Positions 24,745 to 33,611 of a stretch of 64,000 nucleotides of DNA are shown here, one piece after another. Each line of letters starts with the position of its first letter. Position 1 is the first letter of the stretch. Below the pieces are notes generated by a model. The model did not search any database. It worked only from the letters and a program-made list of their open reading frames with translations, and was not told where the DNA came from. The translations under genes and the position numbers were made by a program. This stretch comes from Candidatus Methanoperedentaceae archaeon (GTDB taxonomy: Archaea; Halobacteriota; Methanosarcinia; Methanosarcinales; Methanoperedenaceae), in contig PQAS01000058.1 of assembly GCA_003104905.1 (NCBI GenBank), forward strand, positions 1-64,000, in the 5' to 3' direction.

Positions 24745-25365
24745 TTAATCCAAATCATATCCTTCTTCTTTCAGCATCTTTATCGTGAAATCACGGTAGC
24801 TCAGCCACTTTGCCGGATCAAACTCCGATGCATCCTAGTAGTCAATACCTTCATCTATCGTTCTGATTTCGCAGCCATCAGCTGCTGCAAATACTCATCG
24901 ATCGTGCCCTGAGCAGATATATTCTCGGTTTCCTAGTCTGCTGAGGTCTCAGGATCCTGCTGTATGCCGGAATCTGCTTGCTTGGCGTCCAGGACGTATC
25001 GGCTATGATGACCACATTCGCCTGCGGGATGTTGAGCCTGGTCTCGCATGTAGTTGTCGCCAACAGTACATGAGTGCCGTTGTTCTTGAAATCGTTGAGA
25101 ACCACGTTCCTGTTCTTGATCCCCTGCGAGCCTATGAATACATGAGACCTAATTCCCCTAGTCTTGAGTTCTGCCTGCATGAGCTTCTGGAAATCAGGGC
25201 GTTCTGAGAAGACGATGATCTTCTCTTCCCTGGATAGAGCTTCTTATATCAGGTCCAGTGTTCTCTCCTGTTTCGTGGTGATACCGCCTGGCCAGAGGCA
25301 GTGCCGTTATTTGTTTTCTTCAATTATATTATGGGATCATACTTATGAACTGCAGGTGGGTCAAG
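24745..25365 (-). pseudogene. decayed SF2 helicase C-terminal domain
   Basis: Three frames of the minus strand join into one helicase C-terminal half. Pieces include 'REEKIIVFSERPDFQKLMQA', 'NDFKNNGTHVLLATTTCETR', 'PQANVVIIADTSWTPSKQI', 'GTIDEYLQQLMAAKSE' and a terminal 'FDPAKWLSYRDFTIKML'. In-frame stops occur in the piece before 'EALSREE' and in 'TIDEGIDY', and frame changes are needed near 24.88 and 25.29 kb. The ATPase half is missing. It is the remnant of a SNF2- or DEAD-type gene lost during element reshuffling. Confidence 0.7.
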
Positions 25366-25371
25366 TGTCAT

Positions 25372-25680
25372 CTATTTCTGCGTAACTCGTACCCACCTAT
25401 CCCCATTATCCTCAACAAGACCCTTGTCCGTGATGTTCATCACGCTTGTAAATCCCAGCACATTGGTCACCTCTAAAGTCGTCCCCCGTTTAATATAGAC
25501 ACCTTTTTGGGTATGTCCGGAAGCCTCAGGAACAAGAAGATACGTTCCATCCTCTCTGATCTCAAGAGTCTTTGATGGCGTCTTATCGAGCCTGTAAGTG
25601 CCGATATAATCATCCTGGCTTAAACAACCGGAAGACAGGGATGTAAGCAGCATCACAACTGCAAAAAGTTCAAATCTCAT
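25372..25680 (-). CDS. small secreted lipoprotein
   Basis: 102 aa with a signal peptide ending in a lipobox (LLTSLSSGCLSQ). The mature part is short and beta-rich ('YIGTYRLDKTPSKTLEIRED', 'GHTQKGVYIKRGTTLEV'), like small lipocalin-type or DUF-type surface lipoproteins. It overlaps the AbrB-like gene upstream by 4 bp. The location next to the secretion-like operon suggests a surface function, such as entry exclusion. This is speculation. Confidence 0.6.
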   Translation of the reverse strand: MRFELFAVVMLLTSLSSGCLSQDDYIGTYRLDKTPSKTLEIREDGTYLLVPEASGHTQKGVYIKRGTTLEVTNVLGFTSVMNITDKGLVEDNGDRWVRVTQK

Positions 25681-25871
25681 TCAAAGTCCACCTTCTTGAG
25701 AGGTTTAAGCACGATCGTTTTTCCATCCCATTTGACAGCCAGCTCCTCGCCCTGGCCAAGACCAATATCGAATCCCTTAGGCAGGTTAATAGTTGCACTT
25801 CCGTTCGGCCGCCGGTAGTACTTGGCGAATGTGTATTGTATCTCTTCCTTCAGTTTTTCATCCCTGGACAT
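25677..25871 (-). CDS. small AbrB-like DNA-binding protein
   Basis: 64 aa. 'NGSATINLPKGFDIGLGQGE' then 'ELAVKWDGKTIVLKPL' fits the AbrB/SpoVT swapped-hairpin pattern. It is divergent from the secretion-like operon starting at 25965, with 93 bp of AT-rich DNA between them. It could regulate both directions. It overlaps the lipoprotein gene by 4 bp. Confidence 0.55.
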   Translation of the reverse strand: MSRDEKLKEEIQYTFAKYYRRPNGSATINLPKGFDIGLGQGEELAVKWDGKTIVLKPLKKVDFE

Positions 25872-25964
25872 ATTTATGCATATTTCACATATTATTATAT
25901 ATATCCTCCTGTTTATGTAGTATTGTAATAAGTTATTTAAATTAATAAGTAATTACGTAGATTT

Positions 25965-26321
25965 ATGAAATTATATGTAATTTGTTTATTATCACTCATT
26001 CTTCTAGGAAATCCCGCTATCGCAGCGGTCAATGACAGCGATCTGATGAAGCCTGGCATGGGACGTACCTGGCTTGAACAGCAGGGAGCAGATGTTCAGG
26101 AAGTGCTTAACTTCGTTCTGGGCGCCCTTGTTGTCGTAACGATAGTGGCCTATGCAATATTCACAGGGAAGGCGGGCATAGGATTCATGTCGCATTCAAC
26201 ATCCATGGGAGACCCCAGAGAAAGAGCGCATGCACAGAATGCTTTACTGAATGTCCTTTATGCACTGGTGGCAATAGTATTACTCATAAAGATCGGGACA
26301 CGTTTCTTTGGCTGGTATTGA
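25965..26321 (+). CDS. VirB2/TrbC-like two-span membrane protein (candidate pilin)
   Basis: 118 aa. Signal peptide (MKLYVICLLSLILLGNPAIA ending at AA), then two hydrophobic segments, 'VLNFVLGALVVVTIVAYAIF' and 'LNVLYALVAIVLLIKIG', joined by a short charged loop. Size and topology match VirB2/TrbC-type pilins of type IV secretion systems. The primary sequence gives no specific match. It is the first gene of a four-gene overlapping operon that ends in a VirB4-type ATPase, and this is the main support. Confidence 0.6.
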   Translation: MKLYVICLLSLILLGNPAIAAVNDSDLMKPGMGRTWLEQQGADVQEVLNFVLGALVVVTIVAYAIFTGKAGIGFMSHSTSMGDPRERAHAQNALLNVLYALVAIVLLIKIGTRFFGWY

Positions 26322-27226
26322 GCATTATTTTCTTTTTGCCGTCAGGGGGTGCAGGAGTGCTTGAAGAACTGGACAGCATGTATGTTACTGATGTGTCAGA
26401 GCTTCCGCAATACAGCGAATCCGACCTGCGCCCTGACATAGAAATCACTACGGCAGGGCATTTGCAGGGATGGGTCGATATTGTTGGCTTCGAAAAGACC
26501 GCAAATATAAGCGGAACATTCTTTGTAATCGGTGATCCTGCGGCAAATGCCGTGGTGAGGGGAAATGCCTGGATCGAGTCGTATCCTGATGGAGTCAATA
26601 ACGAACTCATACAGGAAATATCCGTGAAGCAGGTCGGAGGAAACACCACAGCCACCCTTCATGCAATATTGAAATGGCAGACCCAGTCCTGTGATGACAA
26701 AGGATGCTGGATAAGCGGCAGTTTCTCAGAAACACATGACTGGACAGACTCTGAGCCCTCTCCGCAACAGTTTACATTTCCGGATCCGCAGAATATGACA
26801 GTTGAGCAGTATCCGGGATTTGTCCCCATGAGCCTTATCAGGTTTGAGAATTTGAGCGATTCCATAATTTCTTTCAATATCACCACTACAGACGGTTCTG
26901 TTGAACATCTTGTGAACATTGGCACAGTCGAGCGTACTCGAAAAGGGATCCCCTACATGAACGTCACCCCGTTCTCTGTATGGAAAAAAACAGGGACGGG
27001 GATATACCATCAGGGCAGCGACGTGATAATGGAAGGAAACGCAATATCTTCAGTGTCCTTATGGACGCCCTTTGGAAAAGTCCCTGATTTCAATTTCCGT
27101 GATTATGCGGTTTATCACCGGAATGAACAGACAGGCATACATCCCGCAATAGGTTTCATAATTTACGCAGTTCTAGTATTTTTTATGGGAATTTACATAA
27201 TGTACAGGTCATCGAGGTTCAGATGA
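26318..27226 (+). CDS. surface-exposed secretion-operon protein with C-terminal membrane anchor
   Basis: 302 aa, TTG start overlapping the previous stop (TTGA). The body is beta-rich and polar with many N-glycosylation-type sequons ('TANISG', 'NTTATLH', 'QNMTVEQ'). A single hydrophobic helix near the C-terminus ('PAIGFIIYAVLVFFMGIYIM') is followed by a basic end. The topology is outside-body, inside-tail. No family is recognised. The position between pilin-like and VirB6-like genes suggests a structural part of the secretion machine. Confidence 0.6.
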   Translation: MSIIFFLPSGGAGVLEELDSMYVTDVSELPQYSESDLRPDIEITTAGHLQGWVDIVGFEKTANISGTFFVIGDPAANAVVRGNAWIESYPDGVNNELIQEISVKQVGGNTTATLHAILKWQTQSCDDKGCWISGSFSETHDWTDSEPSPQQFTFPDPQNMTVEQYPGFVPMSLIRFENLSDSIISFNITTTDGSVEHLVNIGTVERTRKGIPYMNVTPFSVWKKTGTGIYHQGSDVIMEGNAISSVSLWTPFGKVPDFNFRDYAVYHRNEQTGIHPAIGFIIYAVLVFFMGIYIMYRSSRFR

Positions 27227-28119
27227 AACAGGTCTTCTTCTGCCTTGTTCTATGCCTGATCGTTGTTCAACCTGCATCAGCATATCTTGACCTTGATGAA
27301 TTGATCCCTTCCCTTGTATCAAAAGGATTTGACAGGATAATCGAGTCGCAGGCAGATAATCTCTACGGCATTATCGGAGTGAACAGTTCGGATATCCAGC
27401 CTGCAGTATCAACAATGATGGCTCAGAAGAACGATTTTCTTACCAATCCATCGGTGCAGAAAGAGAAGAACTTTACCGCATTCTGGTATTTTGTGTTTTA
27501 TCTGATATTTCTCCTGGCTGGAGGGATCGCTGTGATGAAAGAGTCCGCAGATCCATCCAGCATGGGTAATACTTACGGAACCTGGAGGAACAGATACTTC
27601 GAGATAGCCATAATCGCGCCTCTTGTATGGGCATTCTATCTGTATGGTCTTGAGTGGTTATTCTCGCTTGAATATGTAATGGCAAAATCAGCGTTCTTGG
27701 AATCGATGGATTTTGTCTCCTATTCTCCCACCAATGTTCTTGCATATCTTATGAGGGCGATAAGTTCGGTATCCATAATGCTGATATTTTATTACAGGTA
27801 TCTTGTGGTGGGCATTGTATCAGAGTATTTTCTTTTGTTTGCAGCTGCAGCATTTTTCCCCTGGACAAGATCGTTTGCCAGGACAGTATTCACATATGGA
27901 ACTGTCATGCTGTTCTCACGTTTGATCATGTGCATGGTACTGCTGGGAGGAACCGGGATAATGAGCGGATTTCCCGCACCTTTCAATAAATCCATCCTGG
28001 TCTATAATGTGATCACAATTATGGCTCTTTTTTCAGGAGTGATATGCATCCTGTATCCGTTAATTGCGATTTTTGCCAATCCCATAAAATACAGGATAAC
28101 AGGAGCATTGTATGACTGA
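27223..28119 (+). CDS. VirB6/TrbL-like polytopic membrane protein
   Basis: 298 aa. N-terminal signal (QVFFCLVLCLIVVQPASAY), then at least five membrane spans, e.g. 'FWYFVFYLIFLLAGGIAVM', 'IAIIAPLVWAFYLYGLEWLF' and 'ITIMALFSGVICILYPLIAI'. This layout fits VirB6/TrbL inner-membrane channel proteins. It overlaps both neighbours (4 bp upstream, 8 bp downstream). Identification rests on topology and operon position. Confidence 0.62.
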   Translation: MKQVFFCLVLCLIVVQPASAYLDLDELIPSLVSKGFDRIIESQADNLYGIIGVNSSDIQPAVSTMMAQKNDFLTNPSVQKEKNFTAFWYFVFYLIFLLAGGIAVMKESADPSSMGNTYGTWRNRYFEIAIIAPLVWAFYLYGLEWLFSLEYVMAKSAFLESMDFVSYSPTNVLAYLMRAISSVSIMLIFYYRYLVVGIVSEYFLLFAAAAFFPWTRSFARTVFTYGTVMLFSRLIMCMVLLGGTGIMSGFPAPFNKSILVYNVITIMALFSGVICILYPLIAIFANPIKYRITGALYD

Positions 28120-31100
28120 CCAGAACAAAATAATCATACCTTTGCCTCCCAGGTTCATTGTGGGGAAGCTTCAGCTAGGACCTCTGGAGCTGGCCTGGGA
28201 TCAGGTAAAAGTATTGCTGATATGCACGCTCCTTACCACGATAGTTGTCGGGTCAGGTGAAGGAACAGCGGGACTCTTATTGAATCTTATAGAATTATCA
28301 GTAATCTGGGGTCTCTTCTACAAATACGCAAGAACCCATGACGTGTTAGTAGAATCAAAAATAATGCTGGGGCACAGGATCAGGAAGTTAAAAGGTCTTG
28401 ATAAATATTCAAGCGTATCAAGTCCGGATAAACATGTTTCCGAGCTCTACAGGTTTTCCATAAAGTCGGTGTCAAAAACAGGAATAATAGACTTTGGAAA
28501 GAACAGGTTTGGAGTGATCCTGGGCTGCGACACGCGCTGGCTTGATGATGAAGAACTCACGCGCAATATCGCAAGAGTGAACGGATTCCTGAACTCCATC
28601 CAGCCAGGGACACTGCTAAAGGTGCGCGCAAGCTCACAGATCCCTTACCTGAATCCCGTGGAAAAAATGGTGATGAAGCAGGTTAATCAATCCAGATCTC
28701 CAAATGAGAAGGCTTTGCTTTATTCTCTTCATGACCTGTCCTCCAGGACTCCAAAGACCACAGACTGGGACGTGAAGATATTCATTTCAATGAAATCTGA
28801 TCCAAAAGAAATAGAGACCCGGATGATGACCCTTATTCCGGGAGTGAAAAACAGATTACAGGCCGCACATACCGCATCTGCGGTGATAACACACCCTGAT
28901 AAAATATACAATATCCTTGCAAATGATAATACAGGCTACCATGTGCATGCCAACAGGACGCCTGCACTCTATGGAGAAAAAGCGATCTGGAAAAATATTC
29001 TGAGGCAAATCATGCAGGGTTCGATCATCGAGAACAAAGACCATCTTCTGGTGAACAATACCGAGTATATTTCCTGCCTTATAGTCGGGATCCCTGTCGG
29101 AGGTGTGAGTGGGTTCCCGCCCACGCTCTCACCTGAAATCCTGACTCAAATTTACAGATTGTCTGCAAGTGAAGAACATGTGATAAGAATTGACCAGAGC
29201 ATATACCCGATAAATTCTCCTGAGGCCCTGAAAGAAATAAAAGGGGCGATCAATCTCATTAAAGGGAATGAGCAATCGCTACAGCACAACCAGACAGCGC
29301 GCATGGATATGGGTCTTGACCTGGAAGACCTGACGGCGCTCTATGCACAGATAAAGGACGGCAGGGAGAGCATGTTCAACATTAATTTTATTATAACCGT
29401 ATTTTCTCCTTCATACGAATCTTTGCTGTCCGGTCTTTCAAAGGTAAGTGCAATACTCAGCGCGAACAATATCATGAACCGTGTGCCTGATGGCAGGATA
29501 CTGGAAACCATACAATGCACTCAATTCCTGCCATACTATGATGAGAAGATCGCAGTCTGGCTCCCCACTTCAGGGATATCACGGATCACTCCCATAGTAA
29601 ATGGCCCGAACAATATGGTCTCATCCAATGGCGTTTATTTCGGGAATGATATTCATACGCAGCAGGAGGTAATAATTGACCTTGATAAGCTTGGAGCAAG
29701 CCACACACTGATGATCGGCCCCACAAGATCAGGAAAAACCACAGCCATGGCAATAACCGGAATAAGAACTATCCTGAACGGTGATGATGCCATCTACATA
29801 ACAAATAAACCTGATTCAACAACAAATTATCTCGCAGTTGCAGAGTATTTCAGTGACGTAAGCCAGATAATTAACCTTGGAAGGCAGCCTGACGGCAAAA
29901 CGTGTTACAACATCAATCCCCTTGAGATAATCTTTAATGAGAACGTGCAGTTCGACCCGATCTCGAAGTTCTATGAGCACGTGAATACTGTCAAGTTTTT
30001 CCTGAACCTGCTCACAGGCGGGGACAGGACTCACAAACAAATAACATACATTGGAGAGACCCTGGTAGAGCTCTATGCAAAGTTCGGAATATCCCCTGAA
30101 GATAGGAAAACCTGGAAACAGGAAAAACAGCCCACCTTTCTTGATTTATATGATCTGTGGGAGAAGGATAAAATGATCTACAAAAACGATGCCACGATCG
30201 AAGCGGTTTATAGCAGAACATCATCTCTCAGGAATACGCTGAGATGGCTTTCCAATCCAACCAACGTGGACCTGACAAAGCAATATACTGTCATTGATCT
30301 TTCTGCAATTCCCATAGATGCCCAGGAGGCCATGAATTATCTTCTCACAGCCATTCTTGCCCTGCGATTCAATATAAAGTCAAAAAGAAAGACCACGATC
30401 ATGATCGATGAGGCTGGAGTATTCCTGAAGAACGCCAGACTGCAGGATGAATTCTCACGAATGTTGAAGCAGGCAGGAAGTTTTGGAGTCCGGATAATAA
30501 TCGGGTCTCAGCAGCTATCTGACCTTTCAAGTATCGGTCCTGAACTGAGGGCGAACATCTTTATCTCAGAGGTGTATGGACTGAACATCGGAAAGAGTAT
30601 TGACGATGTCGTTCGTTTTTTCAAGCTTTCTAATAACGATGCGCAGTTCTTATTATCCTGCTCAAGGCCGGGCATGTGCGCGGTATCAGTGGGATACCCG
30701 TACGCGACTACTTATCATATGCAAAGAGTAGCATCTGATCTTGAGGCGCAGATCCTTTTCGGGAAACAGGAACGACAGGTTGCTTATACCTTTATCCATC
30801 CTGATCTTGAGACGTTTTCGAAAGAGCAGGGTGTTGTCATGTCTGACTGGATAAACGGTGATACCACTTTACTTCGTGCTCAAAGGCATACTGAATGGAC
30901 CCAGCGCGCCATAGGAAGCGGAAAAGTCTTTGCATATATCGAGAAGGAAATGTTGAATCACGAACTCATCCTGAACCAGAGCAAAGAACACTATCTGAGC
31001 GTTATCCAGATAGCGGCATACTTCATTGAACGAAATATCAAAGTTGAAGTGAACCACTACGATGACGTTGATGTTGTTGCCTGGCTGCCTGATGGGCCGG

Positions 31101-31327
31101 TGGCATTTGAGTACCAGACCTCGGGATTTAATGATGCAAAGAGATTGACCGAAAAGAGAAAAACAGGAGAAAACAAGTATGGTCGTCTGTTTTTTATAGG
31201 AAATACTCATAGCGTAAAAGAGGTCGCGCTTGCGATCGGAACAGATGAAATAGTTATTCCGAGGGGGACTCGCCTTGAGGAGAAGATACAAGACCTGCTG
31301 GGTGAAAAAACTGTACAGAACGAGTAG
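28112..31327 (+). CDS. VirB4/TraC-type secretion ATPase with C-terminal nuclease-like domain
   Basis: 1071 aa. Two membrane-type segments lie near the N-terminus (about 33-72). A VirB4-like middle follows, then Walker A 'TLMIGPTRSGKTTAMAITG' (from residue 536), Walker B 'KTTIMIDEAGVFLKNARL' (about 766) and the 'ILKQAGSFGVRIIIGSQQLS' type segment, as in conjugation ATPases. After about residue 900 the protein leaves the VirB4 pattern: 'VNHYDDVDVVAWLPDGPVAF' and 'FEYQTSGFNDAKRL' resemble a PD-(D/E)XK-type core with D and E-x-Q. VirB4 powers pilus assembly and DNA transfer. The tail could be a DNA-processing or targeting module. No VirD4 or relaxase is nearby. Confidence 0.8.
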   Translation: MTDQNKIIIPLPPRFIVGKLQLGPLELAWDQVKVLLICTLLTTIVVGSGEGTAGLLLNLIELSVIWGLFYKYARTHDVLVESKIMLGHRIRKLKGLDKYSSVSSPDKHVSELYRFSIKSVSKTGIIDFGKNRFGVILGCDTRWLDDEELTRNIARVNGFLNSIQPGTLLKVRASSQIPYLNPVEKMVMKQVNQSRSPNEKALLYSLHDLSSRTPKTTDWDVKIFISMKSDPKEIETRMMTLIPGVKNRLQAAHTASAVITHPDKIYNILANDNTGYHVHANRTPALYGEKAIWKNILRQIMQGSIIENKDHLLVNNTEYISCLIVGIPVGGVSGFPPTLSPEILTQIYRLSASEEHVIRIDQSIYPINSPEALKEIKGAINLIKGNEQSLQHNQTARMDMGLDLEDLTALYAQIKDGRESMFNINFIITVFSPSYESLLSGLSKVSAILSANNIMNRVPDGRILETIQCTQFLPYYDEKIAVWLPTSGISRITPIVNGPNNMVSSNGVYFGNDIHTQQEVIIDLDKLGASHTLMIGPTRSGKTTAMAITGIRTILNGDDAIYITNKPDSTTNYLAVAEYFSDVSQIINLGRQPDGKTCYNINPLEIIFNENVQFDPISKFYEHVNTVKFFLNLLTGGDRTHKQITYIGETLVELYAKFGISPEDRKTWKQEKQPTFLDLYDLWEKDKMIYKNDATIEAVYSRTSSLRNTLRWLSNPTNVDLTKQYTVIDLSAIPIDAQEAMNYLLTAILALRFNIKSKRKTTIMIDEAGVFLKNARLQDEFSRMLKQAGSFGVRIIIGSQQLSDLSSIGPELRANIFISEVYGLNIGKSIDDVVRFFKLSNNDAQFLLSCSRPGMCAVSVGYPYATTYHMQRVASDLEAQILFGKQERQVAYTFIHPDLETFSKEQGVVMSDWINGDTTLLRAQRHTEWTQRAIGSGKVFAYIEKEMLNHELILNQSKEHYLSVIQIAAYFIERNIKVEVNHYDDVDVVAWLPDGPVAFEYQTSGFNDAKRLTEKRKTGENKYGRLFFIGNTHSVKEVALAIGTDEIVIPRGTRLEEKIQDLLGEKTVQNE

Positions 31328-31500
31328 ATTTCGCCTGTTTAATACAGTTTGTTTTTGAAAAGGGGTTTTTGTAATTGAGTACATCCAGAGGTACTTTATT
31401 ATTGGGATGGTTATCCGGATATAGCCGCCCAATTATTGGAGTGATCAACCTGTGAACTATCCCATGGAATAGTACTTGCTAAAGCCACAATGCTGCAGGT

Positions 31501-32016
31501 TCATACCAGAGGCGTATCCGTAACTCCTGCATGTCGAGATTGGAATGGTTCTTTTTCAGGATCTTTCATACCCCAGAAGGAAAATCTTGTTGGTCTTAAG
31601 GCTCCGACCTCATAGCTCACCTTAAGAACCTGTCCCGATGTTATACGTATTACGTAGCTTGCTCCTTCAGGATTATATTCAGGCCACATCCACCATGTTT
31701 CATTATTCTCATCAAAAAATTTCATAAAACCATTCGGATCCCCAAATATGTTGTCCTGCCATGTAGCGATTATCTCATATTCACGATCGTTTCTCACATA
31801 AAATATTACAGGATCATCGTTTAAGTCTTTAAGGTTAATTTCAAGTAACTCAGTACAGGTTATGTCCTGCCATATACTAATATTTTCATCGGTTTCTATG
31901 AAAACGCTTGTAAACACTGGCGGTCCTGACTGTGGATGCGGGGATAGAAATGGAAGAAAAATGAATATAATAGCACAAATTATGATAATTGCCCCAATGG
32001 TATGCTGCCTGCCCAC
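31501..32016 (-). CDS. membrane-anchored extracytoplasmic protein
   Basis: 171 aa from the GTG at 32016 behind AGAGGTG; a TTG at 32037 is possible. One N-terminal membrane helix ('TIGAIIIICAIIFIFLPFL'), then a polar beta-rich domain ('ISIWQDITCTELLEINLKDL', 'SYVIRITSGQVLKVSYEVGA'). No family is recognised. It is convergent with the VirB4 gene. Confidence 0.6.
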   Translation of the reverse strand: MGRQHTIGAIIIICAIIFIFLPFLSPHPQSGPPVFTSVFIETDENISIWQDITCTELLEINLKDLNDDPVIFYVRNDREYEIIATWQDNIFGDPNGFMKFFDENNETWWMWPEYNPEGASYVIRITSGQVLKVSYEVGALRPTRFSFWGMKDPEKEPFQSRHAGVTDTPLV

Positions 32017-32058
32017 TTTTTCACCTCTTTTATTCAATTCAAAATTATTTACATATAC

Positions 32059-32197
32059 ATGATCATCATTTTTATTCTTTTCTAACTGCGCCGCTACGCG
32101 GTAGGGCGCCCGGGTTTAAGCAGTTCATACCCGATAAGGGAATAAGGTCATATTTGGTTATGCAAATTTATGATGAACAATGAGGCGCAGGGACTTA
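32059..32197. repeat. structured 139-bp repeat, copy 1
   Basis: The first 89 bp are identical to 33473-33561 and the last 50 bp are about three-quarters identical to the rest of copy 2. It contains a hairpin (GCGCC-G-CTAC-GCG-GTAG-GGCGC), a CCCGGG palindrome and an outer AACT/AGTT pair. Same orientation as copy 2. Possible non-coding RNA or miniature mobile element. Confidence 0.75.
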
Positions 32198-32311
32198 GGC
32201 GAACTCTCTGTATGCTATGGAAAATCCTATTGTTTCTTTCAGATTTTTATCATGGGACTAAGATACAATAGTTTTAAATATTTACATGTATTTGTGCTAA
32301 TTAAACAATTT

Positions 32312-32779
32312 ATGCAAATTATTGTAAATGCTACATTTCTAATAAATACATTGAGAACTGAACCCGAAATATTGAGAAAGATGAAGCTATCCACCATAAA
32401 AAATGTAGCTGTTGAAATTGAAAATGAGCTTGGGATAAACATAAATGATTCCAATGTCGAGATAATTCAAACTGGCTCTGCAAAACTTGATTTTGGCAAT
32501 GATAAAAAAGGGCGGCTTTCAACAACTGACATTAATCTATTGAAAACCTGCTATATACATCGAAAAGGATGCATCCTTGTGAGTGATGATCTGCTGTTAA
32601 AAAATACAGCATCAGAAAATGATATAAAGTGTTACACTACGCCTGAGTTTGCTGCATATCAATTGAAAAAATGTGCAATCACAAAACAACAATGTGTTAA
32701 ATTCATGAATATTTTGAAGAAAATATATATTAGGCCGAAGGATATTGATAAGATATTGAAAAGAATAGAAAGTTGGTGA
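32312..32779 (+). CDS. PIN-like toxin with altered first acidic residue
   Basis: 155 aa from the ATG at 32312. The start MQIIVNATFLINTLR follows the VapC PIN pattern but has Asn where the first catalytic Asp is expected. Later acidic positions are present ('GRLSTTDINLLKTCYIHRKG', 'CILVSDDLLLKNTA'). VapC toxins cleave tRNA or rRNA, and loss of the first aspartate may lower activity. The next gene starts 4 bp after the stop and looks like an antitoxin. The pair lies between two copies of a structured repeat, suggesting it moves as a cassette. Confidence 0.65.
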   Translation: MQIIVNATFLINTLRTEPEILRKMKLSTIKNVAVEIENELGININDSNVEIIQTGSAKLDFGNDKKGRLSTTDINLLKTCYIHRKGCILVSDDLLLKNTASENDIKCYTTPEFAAYQLKKCAITKQQCVKFMNILKKIYIRPKDIDKILKRIESW

Positions 32780-32783
32780 GAAT

Positions 32784-33074
32784 ATGGGAACAAATATTAA
32801 TGTGACACTTCCGGATTTGATCGCAGGCTACCTCAAACGGAAATCCAAAGAAGAATATCTTCCGATATCTGCAATTGCAAGGAAATACATTGCCAGAGGA
32901 GTAACAGAGGAACTTATTATCGAATATCATATGAAAGGATATTCAATCTCCAGGATATCCGAAAATATCGATGTACCGGTCGCCAGGGTAATGGAGGTTC
33001 TTTCAAGGCTTGATGAAGAAAGTGATGTAGATAAAACTCTCGAAGAGATCGAACACAATTCAACCGATTCCTGA
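32784..33074 (+). CDS. antitoxin-like DNA-binding protein (UPF0175-like)
   Basis: 96 aa. 'TNINVTLPDLIAGYLKRKSK' followed by 'VTEELIIEYHMKGYSISRIS' and 'ENIDVPVARVMEVLSRLDEE' matches the layout of UPF0175/RHH-HTH antitoxins: a strand for DNA contact, then a helix-turn-helix. It follows the PIN gene by 4 bp with GAGAATATG as a weak ribosome-binding site. It probably neutralises the PIN protein and regulates the operon. Confidence 0.62.
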   Translation: MGTNINVTLPDLIAGYLKRKSKEEYLPISAIARKYIARGVTEELIIEYHMKGYSISRISENIDVPVARVMEVLSRLDEESDVDKTLEEIEHNSTDS

Positions 33075-33216
33075 AATTTTTATCTAATGCTATTGTTTTG
33101 GTGGACTGCTTCTTCTAATTTGCCTTGTCCCAGTAAGCATCCCCGGGGCAACATAGGCATTGGAATAGAGAGGGGATTCACTTGTTCCAGGATATCAATA
33201 GCTGAAGAGGTGTAAT

Positions 33217-33426
33217 ATGTCGCAAGTCACAGCAATAGAACCTCCAAAGGTAATGGAAAAGGTATTTAACATACTTAAGAAAGAGCTGAGCAAAGAAGAG
33301 TATCTGGTTTATCTTCAGGCGATAACCCCAAGAATAGGGGATGCAACCAGAGAACTTGGGGAACTCACAGAGAAGATGAACCTTGAAGATATTCTCCAAA
33401 AGGCGAAAACGATGGAAAAAACATGA
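33217..33426 (+). CDS. small conserved-type hypothetical protein
   Basis: 69 aa; GAAGAGGTG at 33206-33214 precedes the ATG. Helical, with 'LKKELSKEEYLVYLQAITPR' and 'IGDATRELGELTEKMNLEDI'. Similar short proteins with this 'EEYLxYLxxITPRxGDATxELR' pattern are common in archaea near toxin genes. I infer an antitoxin-like or accessory role in the cassette. Confidence 0.6.
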   Translation: MSQVTAIEPPKVMEKVFNILKKELSKEEYLVYLQAITPRIGDATRELGELTEKMNLEDILQKAKTMEKT

Positions 33427-33472
33427 TTTAAATCAATAGAGTTGAAAAATTTCCTTTATCCTTTAAGTATAT

Positions 33473-33611
33473 ATGATCATCATTTTTATTCTTTTCTAAC
33501 TGCGCCGCTACGCGGTAGGGCGCCCGGGTTTAAGCAGTTCATACCCGATAAGGGAATAAGGCCAAATCTAATTGCGCGGATTTATGATGAACTATGAGGC
33601 GCGGGGACATC
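33473..33611. repeat. structured 139-bp repeat, copy 2
   Basis: Direct repeat of 32059-32197; the first 89 bp match exactly. The two copies bracket the PIN toxin, antitoxin and small-protein genes at a distance of 1414 bp. Confidence 0.75.

Noticed and set aside
32059-33611. CRISPR-like reading of the paired repeats
   Set aside because: Only two copies, 1.4 kb apart with genes between them. No short repeat-spacer pattern and no cas genes anywhere in the window.
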